From Theristus sp. LFF4_11 (taxonomy: Eukaryota; Nematoda; Chromadorea; Monhysterida; Xyalidae), in NCBI GenBank assembly GCA_030248135.1, contig JASANC010001240.1:1-64000 (forward strand): a stretch of DNA of 64,000 bases. Direction: 5' to 3'. This document shows positions 33,145 through 45,100 of the stretch, piece after piece. Position 1 is the first letter of the stretch, and each line of letters opens with the position of its first letter. The translations under genes and the position numbers were made by a program. The notes below the pieces were generated by a model. The model was given only the letters and a program-made list of their open reading frames with translations. It was not told the origin of the DNA and did no database searches.

Positions 33145-36100
33145 ATGAGATTGCTGCATCGTCATGCTCTGTTGATAACGGGACGCTTTCGGTTGCGTCG
33201 TCGCTGCAGCACAGGTGTGTGCCATCTGCAATTTATTTACTTTTATTTTAGTCTCGAGACTCAATGCGCGCATAGATGGGTAAACAGTTTCATGTATGAT
33301 GTGGGAATTCAAAATTGGTAAAGTGATCCGAGTCCCCTAAATGGGGCTGTTGAATCACTTTATGGCGATTTTGAATTGCCACGTCGCAGAACGTAAAAAA
33401 ACGATACAGCTAAATTATCTTATTAAACCTGTCGCAATATGCCATTGCACGCACAGATAGGAAAAATGTTTCACGGTTGCGCGGCAATTTGAATTCATAA
33501 ATTACAGTTAAACATACAGTGCAATTTCTGTTTTAATCACTCAACCCAATTCAAAAGCAGCTGATCAATCAGCTTATCAATGAAAGATAAGTTCGACTGC
33601 AGAAAAGTTTGCTGAGACGTTGCAAGCTTTTGAGCGCACCGTTTTGAATGATTTCCAGAAGCGTCTGGAAGCGGCAACGGTGGTCACATCACAATCGGTG
33701 ATGTTCGCGTGAAGCTGACGAAGGCCAGAAACGCTGAGCTGGTGCCGCGCGGATACGGTGCGTTGTGCGGCGTTAACTACAAAAATGCGCTGCTTTTTTG
33801 CAAATCTGTGCAGACTGCAGACCATACCCGCGCGGCGGTGTGGGTGGGGTACCGATGTGCGCATAGCCCTCAAACCGGTCTGTAGCCCGCAAGAACAAAC
33901 TTTGCGAGCTTTGCTTCATTGCACCGGCTGCCTTGCAAATGGTGCGCAGCCCTCAAAATAATGTCGCCGAAATGCCACCGCAAAAAAAGTCTTGCGGGCT
34001 GCGCACCGCTTTTGAGGGCTGCGCACATCGGTACCCCACGCCGTCGCACGGCTATGGTGCAGACAACAGTGATCGTGTTTTCAGTGCAAGGTGCGCCAGC
34101 GCAGAGCTCACTGCGTCACATCAGGTGGCTGCTGCAGAAGGCACAACTCCGACAGGACGTGTTCCTCATTGGGCTCCCCGGCAGCCTCCGCCGACGGGTC
34201 GTGTTTCAGTATCTGGTTTGCACGGTTTTGTGAGCGGTTTTTTCATTTTTTTGTCACAATCCGTTTTTCCAGGTGTGAAAGGGATTTTTGCTTGATGCGG
34301 TATTTTTCATTTTTTCGCATCTCAAGCACTCGGGCCCTTTTTGCAATTTGAATTACTTTGTCAGGCATGAAACTTTTTCTATTGATGTATCTGCCGCATC
34401 TGCACAGTTCCGCATTCAGTCGCAGATCCAAAAAAAGCATAATTGGTGTGACCGTGTGTGTGCGAATGATTGCAGGAGCTGACCGGTCGCGAGTATGAGT
34501 ATTTGTCGGTGACACGCGACACGACCGAAGCAGACATAAAGCAGCGACGCGAAATACGACAGGGCACTGCGTTCTACGATGATCTGGTCGGCTGTGGCTT
34601 TGCGCATTTTGTTATTCTTCTCTCTTAGACCACACGCGCGCAAGCTGCAAGCCAGCAACGCTGCGTACAGAAAGGGTTTTTAGGCGGTTAAGTTGTTTTT
34701 TTGGGTTTGCTGAGCAGGACGGTCGGCAACGACAATAATAATAACAGAATGCACACTGATCACATCACAGCTTATATAGCTAATATAATTACATGTAAGT
34801 TCACGATTATACGTTGTTCCCAACTGTACAGTGTACACAGCTCGTTTTTGTCACCGGGTGTCAATATTGTCCAGTACCAATGGTAATGTTTGTTTTTTCG
34901 GACTCTGAACTTGCGACGTTTTCCAGTGTGCCGTGCGCGCCGCGCTGTCGGGTCGTGTGCTCGTGCTGGACGGCGTCGAAAAAGCGGAGCGAAACGTGCT
35001 GCCCATTTTGAATAACCTGCTCGAGAATCGTGAAATGCAATTGGACGACGGCAGATTCTTGGTGGCGCCCGAGAAGTATGACAAAATGCTCAAGGTTGCG
35101 CGGGGCATGGGTTTTTGGTTTTTGAAATTTTGTGTTTGTTTTGGCTACTCCACCGTTGCTCTACAACCTCCGGTGCTTTTGGCCTCTGGTGTAGGGATAG
35201 GGTGACTGAAGACTGCCTTCGCCACAAGAGACGGTGTTCATTCACGGTTCGGTCAACGACAACCTCTTGGCCCCGGTCTGTCTTGATGGCATCAGTGTCT
35301 GAGCCCTATCTCAATTTCAATATTTATCTCGGATAGGCAGCGAGTCCAGCGGTTTCTTTTGTCGATTGCGTTGGTTTAGTGGAAAATTATTCCAATGTTA
35401 TTGTTCATGGCCCAGACAGATGGGATAGGTAGTGACGCAATTTGGCCGATCGAGCGGACTCGGTCGGGTGTGGACGCTATATAGGAGCTGCGTCGGCGTC
35501 CACAAGTTATTCCAATCGTCGGTCATTCCTCTTCCCAGACAGCGTTCCAAGCACTGTATTTGTGCACCATCGTCCCTTTGCAGGAGCACAGCAAGAGTGT
35601 CCTTGACTCGTGGCAGTTGGAGCGTGTCTCCGAGCATTTCCACGTGATCGCTTTTGGTCTTCCGGTGCCGCGATTTCGGGGGCACTCGCTCGACCCGCCG
35701 TTTCGATCTCGATTTCAGTCGCGGCTCGTCGAGTCGTTGCCGTTCAAAGTGCGAACGCGCTTGGTTTTTGTTTGTTGTTGCTCCATTAGGCTTGTTGTAG
35801 GAATATTGGAAATGTTGTAGAACTCAATGGAACCCGGCCGGCTTGATTGATTGTGCCCGACACGATGCAGGACTGATTGGTGTTCGGATCGTAGCGAAAC
35901 TGTACATACAGTCGAACCCTAAATTATGGGGGAATCAGCTGATTGGTTGGCATTACAGTGTGGATCTTGTTGTGCAAACCAAACTCCAACCCACAGCAAT
36001 TTCCGCACAAAAAGCATGCGTACCGTAATTACAAACTAATCAGCTGATTCCCCATAATTTGGAGTTCGACTGTAGGCAATCAGTTGGTTGGCTGGCTCCC

Positions 36101-39100
36101 TTCCGACTGGGCTCGTTGACTTCTCCAACCAGCCAATCAGCAAGCCGGAATTCAGAAACTTCTCTGTTTTACAGTTCCATTGTGCATAAAATAGTTTTGT
36201 GTGCGCACACATTGCAGGATCAACAGGGCATCGTGTCGGCGCTGGCAGCAAACGTCGACACAAGCAGGTCGGCACTGTTTTCACAGTGTTTTGAACCAGC
36301 CTGAATCTTGCAGCCAGCTTTTTGACGGACAACATTGCAGACTAATGAGCGTGCTTTCGTTCGCGTTTGCCTCCAGTAGCACTGAGCTTGCGGAGCTCGG
36401 GGTGCCTGCGTTCCCACTGGACCACCTGCCTCAGTTGGCAGCCATATGGGTGACTTTTTTAATATTTTTATTATTGTTATGCAGCCATGATTGCTCATGG
36501 GGGTGAAATGAAAAGTTGCAAACTCTGTAACCCAATCGGCTGTATGGTTGGTTGCTTTTGTTGTTGCAGAATCTGAATCCCAATTACACGTCGCATGACA
36601 TGATTCGTCTGTTCTTCCCGTATGATTTGCTGTTGAAACTGGAGGCCCGTGATACAGTACAGTCGACGTTAAAGGTGGTTTTACGGATGTTTCCAGACTG
36701 TGAAAACACATTCTTTTGAGTGATATTGTGGAGAATTGCGGAGAATCGTTTGGATGATCATTTCGCACAGGAGTTCGACATACCGTATGAAGACAAACGG
36801 AAACGCTCACTCAGTCAACCAAAGGCTCGCATCACGAAAATTACACGGCCGGATGAACAAAATCTGAATGTGGCCGAAGTGTCGGTTGATTGGAACTCCG
36901 ATAAGCTGCATGTGCCGGTCGGTTGGTTTCTGCTTCACAGAGACCGGAAGACTGTCATGAAAAAAGTGTTTCTCTCGATTATACTTTTGACTGGAAATGG
37001 AATAGGAGTAAAAGAATAGAGTAAGGGCGCATTCATGTTGCAGTATTTACTGACCGCACAGCTATGTTAAAACATAACTGCGTGTGCACTAAATACTGCA
37101 ACATGAATGCGCCGTAAGTTGAAACTACAAGATGTGGTTGTGTGGTGTTCAGGTTAGTAGTGGTCAGTATCCACTCAATGGCAAACACACCGACTTTGTG
37201 GATACGCCGTCGCATCAACGGGCGCTCGCTGAACTCATGCTCACACATTCCACTGGCGATTTCTGTTTGATCGGACCGAAGGCTGGTTGCGGAAGAAGTT
37301 TCAAGCTGCATTCATGAAGCAGTATTTAGTGACGCATAGCTAGGCGTCACTAAACACTGCTTCATGAATGTACCTTAACTTTTTGTCTGCATGTTTCACG
37401 GAAATGTTTGTTGTGTTCGTTTGCTGTTGGTGATGTTTGCTGACGAGCTGAAACTGAAATTGTGAAATTTTTTTGCAGGGTTGCGGCAAGACCACGCTGC
37501 TCGGTCAGTTCGCGGCGCTACTCGGCTATGAAACGGAGACAATGATGCTGTACCAGGTTGGACTACAGTTGAACTCTAAGTTATAGGGAATCAGCTGATT
37601 GGTTGGGATTACGGTATGCATGCATTATGTGCAGGCATTGCTTTGGCGGCGGAGTTTGGTTTGTCATCGTTTGTCACCCTCGTGGCCTGGTGGTAGTGCG
37701 TTAGACTACAGTCTGTGCGCTCGGGGGATCGAGCCCCGCCGAGGGATGTATAGGCACTTAATGACAGCGAAAACTCGATGGGCGCCCTACTCAATGGCGT
37801 TTCGTACGCTTCTCTGGGTTAGCCCTGGCTAAAAACATCGCCTAAAAATCCCAACAACAACAAAAAATCCCAGCCAATCAGCTGATTCACCATAATTTAG
37901 AGTTCGACTGTACATGAATACTGTTTCCAATTCGTGTGATTCAAAAAAGGACGCAAAACGAATTGGAAGTTACGATTGAGTACAGGACATGACCAGTCGT
38001 GATCTGCTGCAACAGCGACGTATGTTGCCGTCAGGTGACACTTGCTGGCAGGAGACGCCACTAGTCCGGGCAGCAAGACATGGCAAACTGGCTGTGCTCG
38101 ATGGTTTGCATCGGTTGCACCCAAGCACGTTGAACGTCTTGCAAAGGTCGCATTGAATTTGATCGTTTTTAGTTCTTGGCACAATTTTGTGTTTTTTATT
38201 GTTTTGCGCAATTTTATACTCGTAATTGTCAGATTAATCCAAGATCGTGAACTGGAACTGTTTGACGGCTCTCGTTTGGTCGGTGCGCAGCGTTACGAAC
38301 TGTTGAAATGCGAGACTGGACTCACCGATGAACAGTTGGTCGAAAAGTATGTGCTGATCGGGTTTTTTAAATGCACTGCGATATTTTTTGAAACATATTT
38401 TTAGTTGAAAATCGAAAGCGAAATTCAAGAGTCGCATGGTATCCATTATCTTTCTTATTAAACGGTCGTATGACTCGTATTATGCGTTTAAACCAAAAAA
38501 TCGGGAAAATGTTACGAATCTATCTGTCTATGCTTTTGTGACTGAAACTGCTGTGTTTGCCTGCTGCAGGAAGGTGCACCGTTTGCATGGGTCTTTCCGA
38601 TTGATCGGTCTGGCCGAACCGCCTGACCTATCCGACTCCGCCCACCAGTGGTTGACCCCTGAGCTGTTGGCCCTTTGGCCGTACCACCAATTGCAACCGC
38701 TGCCTGTGCCAGAGGAAACGCATGTCATTTCGAAATTGGTGTGTTTCTGTTGCTTTGTTTCGGTCTCACAATAAAAGCAATGTGAACTGCGTTCATTGAG
38801 AAGTCCTGTTTGCTCATTTGTCACCCTCGTGGCCTGGTGGCAGTGCGTTAGACTCTTGTCTGTGCGGGGGATCGAGCCCCGCCGAGGGGTGTATAGGCAC
38901 TTAATGGCAGAAAACTCGATGGGCGCCCTAGTCAACGGCGTTCCGTACGCTTCTCTGGGTTAGCCCTGGCTAAAAACATTGCCTAAAATCCCAAAAACAA
39001 CAAATTTGTAATTTCAGGTGCCAGAAATCGACGCTGCCGTGGAACGCAAGTTGATCGATTTTGTTGGAACGCTGCGTCGCAGTCAGGACACCAATGCATG

Positions 39101-42100
39101 TCGTTTTGATTTTGATCTCAGTTTTTGTCTTGATAGTAATCAAATGAAACTCTGTGATTCCGAATTGGGCGTTTCTTTCAGTTGTTGGAATTGGCCGGCT
39201 CCTTGTCAACGCGACAAATCCTTCGAATCATGCGGCGTATCACGGCACACCCAAAGGACAACTTGAACAGCGCCATAAAAAAGGCCTGCCTGTACCGGTT
39301 TGTTTGTGGTTCAGTTGACAATATTGGCTCTCACATTTTTCGTAAACTTCTTACATTTCCGCACGACATTTTTCGTGAACTTCTTACATTTCTGCACATT
39401 CGTCAGATTTCTACCTTCGACAACCAAGGCTGCTTTGGACGGAGCTCTCGAATCAGCAGAGATCGCGCCAGAAGAGCCGATGAAGAAATCGACAAAAACA
39501 ACAACTGAGCCCGTTGTTTGTATGTGACACAAAGCTACAGTCAAACTCTAAACTGTAGGGAATTAGCTGATTGGTTGGTGGTCACGTGCATGCATGCGTT
39601 CTGTTCAGGCATGTGAAGTGACCGCGTAGCTATGTCGTTCTGCAAGAAAACATGATGCACGTGACCACCAACCTACGCGGTCACTACATACTGCTTCATG
39701 AATGCGCCTTCAGAAGCGTGTAACTGAACTATCGAAAATCGCGTTTTACCGATGTTATTGCAAACGCACGTCAGGTCTGGTGGAAACTGGCGGCTCGCAC
39801 GTGCGCATTGGCGACACTCGCACGGCACGTCACGTGACCGAGAATACGACAATGGTGCCGGACATTCTGTACTACGACAACGTGGAGCACAACCGAATCA
39901 TGGAGCAGATGCTGCAGGACTGGCTGCTCGGCGAACACCTGCTGCTGATTGGCAACCAGGGCGTCGGCAAGAACAAGGTCGCCGACAGGTTCCTCCAGTT
40001 GCTCAATCGACCGCGGCAGTACATTCAGTTGCACCGGTTAGCGTCCGTTGGTTTGCTGTTTTGAACTGGTGACATATGAAAAGCATGGACTCGATTCGAG
40101 TGCATTACATGAAGTGCGCTGATTGCGGTTTCGCCACCGCGGTGCCCCCTGGCTCGTCAGTGCGACGGACGACCAGGCAGAACTGCCGAACCTGTTTTAC
40201 CACAGAGAGATCTTATAGTCTTGGTAAAACATCAGCGAACCTAAAAACGCTCTTCAGCGCACACAGTGTTTCTATTGTGTTTTTTGTTTTTGTTTTTCAT
40301 TTCTTTTTTTTTGTTTGCGCGCCGATTCCGGAAACCCTAACGGGCAATACTGCCCCGAGCCCAATTTACCCTCGGCTCTGGAGAGAGTAGACCATTAGAT
40401 CTTGTTAGGTCACTTTAGTTTCATCATGGTGTGTCTTGTCCGCAGCGAGGTTCGAACTTTCCACCTACTGAACGGCAGGCGAAAGCCCTACACCTGCGCT
40501 ACAGACGCGACAATTTCATTTTCATTGTTTTCATGATTCACCATTCAGCGACACCACCGTGCACACGCTGACACTGCAAGCGACCGTTCAGCAAGGCATC
40601 GTGCAGTACGAGGACTCGCCGCTGGTGAAGGCCGTCAAGTTCGGTCATGTGCTCGTGGTCGATGAAGGCGACAAAGCGCCGACACACGTCACCTGTATTC
40701 TGAAGTCGTTGCTCGAGAGCGGTGAAATGCATTTGGCCGACGGCAGGTGATGCGAGTTGCATTGGTTGATGTTTGAAATGTCGTTAATAGGGATGGTACG
40801 AAAAAAACGGTTTTTTACCAATAGAAAATCTAAATTTTCCAGTTGCCGAAACAAATCCAAATTTTCAGTCGTCGGATCAATCAATCAATCGAAACAAACT
40901 CAATTGTCCAGGAACCGCAACACTTTTCATTATTGTTCACAAAACCGACAAGAACAGGTTTTATTTTATCCAGCTTTTCTTGCTCAACTGTGTTTTTGGC
41001 AAAATCCAGAGCAATATTTTGAAGCTTAAAAACCATTTTCGAGAAAAAAGCCCTGTTCAAAAACCGGTTTCTTTTCAGAAAAAATAAAAAAAATCCCTAG
41101 CCGTTAATCAACAGACACTGTGTTTTGTTATTGTCGGTTGCAGACGCATTCTGCCGAGCACGCCAGGTGACGCCAGCGCTGGCGGCGCACTGAACGAACT
41201 CGACGCCAACGTCATCCGTGTGCACCCGGCGTTTCGTGTGATCGTGCTCGCCAATCGGCCCGGCTATCCGTTCCTCGGCAATGATTTTTTCGCGAGCCTA
41301 GGCGATCTGTTCGCGTGTCACGCCGTCGACAATCCGTCCGCTGCGTCCGAGATTGAGATGCTCCGAAAATACGGCCCGGACGTGCCGGAGCAGACGCTGA
41401 AGAAACTCGTGGGAGCGTTCGGCGATTTGAGAACCATGGCCGATGATAGTTTATTGGCGTATCCGTATTCTAGTCGCGAGCTGGTCAGCATTGTGAAACA
41501 TATTCAGGTGGGACGTGACGTTTGGCAAACAAAATTGGTTCCATTTGCACTCGATCATGTACAAGTTTGATTTGAAGAGCTCTCGTGGTAGTCGTGGATT
41601 TCTGGGGCTAAAAGTACACACCGTTTGTGTGTTTCAATTCTGATTTCTGGTGTATGCTTTTGTTCTCGTTTAGGAATACCCCGGCGACGGATTGCCATCG
41701 GTGCTGAAGAACGTGTTCGACTTTGACTCGTTCACCAAAGAAACGGCCGACACTGTCTCAAAGGTGGCCGTTCGCGCATTTCAGCTTTGTTGAAAGAATA
41801 GAAAATCGAGATGCACGTAAAATTACGTGTCGCCATTACTGCAACTTTTGCACGGCATGACCAAGTAAAGCAACCGAGTAAACAGGGTGCAAAGAGCGCG
41901 CGAACTTTGAATGACTGAAAAAGGTTATCAGAAAGCCAATTGTGTCAAATTGATTGGGTTTCTTCAAAATCGTGCTATTCTGTTCGTTCTATGTCAACTG
42001 CACGCACAATTGGGAAACAAACTTTTTTGAGAAACACAATTCCTAGTTTGCGACTAATAATAACACCTTGATTGAGAAGACTAGGACTGCCTCATTCGGC

Positions 42101-45100
42101 CATGTATAGCCTGTTTTTTTTCGAACGTGTCAGTCTGAAATGACGTCATGTTGTTCTCTGAAGCATGCGCTTGCCATGCAGAACCCAGAACACAACAACA
42201 GACAGATCAGTTTGACTACTTTTTCCCTTTGAAACAACTTGGAAAAACTGGCAGGTGTTCCGACGTCATGGCGTCCCATTTGGCAGTGCCGCTCCGGAGC
42301 CGGTCGTTCGTCTCGCCAAGACATTCGAGATGCCGAAGCCGCAACTGGTCGCCAACTGGGCGCTGCCGGACAATGTGGAACCGATTCAGTTGACCGTTGC
42401 CTCGATGCCACTCTCGCTGACGGTAATTTCAGGCTCTAATGAGGGTTTTTTCTTAATTTTGGTAACTTTGCGCTTGGTTTCACAGCCCCGGGTGGAAGTG
42501 TACATGTCCGAATTCCAATTGCAACCGGTCGACCAACGATCGGAGGTGTTCAGCGAGCAGGTGGCCACTTGGCAATTGCCGTTCTCGCAGGCAACCGTTG
42601 TCAGTGACATGACGTCGTTCGGTTGGTGTTGGTGCCATTTGTGCTTTTTTGTGGCGTTTCATTGGTGCCGCGCTGAGTCTATGACTGCTGCACTGCAGTT
42701 TTAAGCTGCATTCATGAAACAGGACTAGTGACGCGTAGCTATATCTAAATACTGCCTCATGAATGCACCTTTATTGGAATTGTCGCAAACCGAAATGACG
42801 AAACTTTAAACACCTTCATCTGCATGTCATGGAAGTCAATCAATCAATTAATCAAACACATCTGCACGTGCATCAGCATTTCAGTTTGGTTCACTGTCCC
42901 CTTATGCAGAGGGGTGGGAAACAACCGAGGGCATTCATGAGACAAATGGAAAGAGGAAGCAGTATTTAGTGACCTCGTAGCTATGTTTTAACACAGCTAC
43001 GTGTCGATTCTTGAATACTGCGCCATTTAGGGCCGTCACATTTGAATAAAGCGTATTATGAACAGTATTTAGTGAAGCGTAGCTGGAAACATTACGCGTA
43101 TTAAATCATAACTGGCGTTCGTCCGCTTTTCAGAAAACCGAGTCGCGGTGGCGGTGTCGAATCCGATGTCCATCTACGAACTGTACCTTGACTTGAACGT
43201 GGATCGTGGCCGAACAGTGGATCTGTATCATTTGTTCCCGGCCGTTCGCGGCTCGTACAGACCGCGCCTGAAAATCGCACCTCTACCTGTCGACTGTGAA
43301 TTTCCGGGCTTCTATTTGGCGCATGAAGAAATGGCAAGTTGATGTTTCTCTGTGTAATTATTCTGTGTGGTGGTATCGAAATATGAAGGTATAATTTTGT
43401 TCTATTCTCTAGATTTCAAGTAGCGAGAGAGAGTGGCGATTTAGTGGACTGGAGAAACACGGACATTACAGGGAATAGGGTTACATATAGAATATCACGT
43501 ATAATTACACGAAGTAATTGCAATAATCGCCCATAATCAACTCTAGCGATGTTTTATTGAAATCTGATGTGTGATCACTGTTTTTTTGTTTTCCAGACGA
43601 ACAAACTGATGTTAATCGGTGGCACTGAATTGAACGAGGCGTACTTTGTTCACACGGACGAATCTGCAGTGAAGCGAGCGATGTCCCGCTGGAATCTGAC
43701 GTCCGGTAGTGAGTGCACTGTGAAGGCCTGTTCATGCTGACGTACGTCTTCATGAACGGCAGTATGCAATAATACGAGACCTGTTTTGTAGTTGTTCATC
43801 GCCCAACAGGTGGTAAAAGTAGTGACGCAATTTGGCCGATCGAGCGGGCTCGGTCAGGTGGGGACGCTGTGTAGGAGCTGCGTCGTTGTCCGCCTGTCGT
43901 GACGTGACGTGACGTGACGTGACGTGACGTGACGTGCCGTACATGAATACGTCTGTATGAACGGTAGTATGCTGAAACACAAGACCTGACGTGACTTGCC
44001 GTGCCGCATACACATACGTCTGTATGAACGGGCCTTCACAATCCGTTGCGTTTTTGGCGGCACACTTCCAACGAATCCCAATTCGACTTCGTTCGCTTTT
44101 TGCAGCAATGGACGCCGATCGCGAGCATTGGCGCATGGTGACGGCAGCGAGCGGCAGCGCCGGGCGTGTGTTCGGATATCGCCGATTCGACCGTCAACTT
44201 TGGCTGGTCGACACGAGACGGGCGCTGACTGAGAGCGTCACGCTGCCTGAAAACATGGCGTGCATGCTGGCGACGGCTGTCGACGACGACAAACTGTTGC
44301 TTACCATGACTGATCAATCGTTTGTGTTATTGTATTTCTGAATTTCAATATGTGGTGCCTATTTATTGTCAATTTATTGTCATCTGGAAAATATATGCAA
44401 CATGACGTGACGACCAACCAATCAACGCTGAGAACTGCTCATGACCAACCATTCAGCGCTGAGAATGGCTATGCATATATTAGCGAGATGGACTGTAAAC
44501 TGAAGCACTTTAAACAAAATGCGCCTTGCGATCGATTGTGTGCGTTGTACGCCTGATCAACGATAAATTGTCTCTTGGCAATCAGACGCTTGTTTGCTTA
44601 TTTTCACAGACTGCATCTGCTGAAAGTGAGCTCCGTGGATGGCAGGCACATGACGGAGCGGTGGAGTCTGCAGCCGGTGCAGCTCGATGGTGACGACTCC
44701 GCCCTCCATTTCGGTGCGGTCTCCCACGAATCGCCGCCGGCCTCGTTCGCACCCGCCATCGCCGGACAAACTGGTACGGTTCAATTGCAAATGTTGCTTT
44801 TGTCGGTTTCGTTTTTGTGATTCCTGTTTTCTTGGTGTCCCCCATTACCGCGCTACGGTGTGGGGTACCGATGTGCGCGCAGCCCTCATACCGGTGTGCA
44901 GCCCGCAAGAACCAACTTTGCGAGCTTTGATTCATTGCACCGGCTGACTTGCAAATGGTACAGAGTGCTCAAAATGGTGCACAGCCCTCAAAATCGTGCA
45001 GAGCCCTCAAATCGGTGTCGCCAAAATGCCACACCGCAAAAATTTCTCGCGGGCTGCACACCGGTTTTGAGGGCTGCGCACATCAGTACCCCACACGGTC

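Noticed and set aside
37671..37745. Functional tRNA gene in the SINE head
   Set aside because: The acceptor stem does not pair, and the same head with a conserved body and AAC tail occurs five times, which fits a SINE.
40430..40511. Functional tRNA gene on the minus strand
   Set aside because: The acceptor stem has mismatches and a SINE-like body and A-rich tail follow; kept as a tRNA-like SINE head.
44140..44341. Stop codon at the end of the VWA8 frame near 44341 as a truncated gene
   Set aside because: A GT donor at 44320 in the correct phase joins to the exon at 44610 and the family sequence continues.
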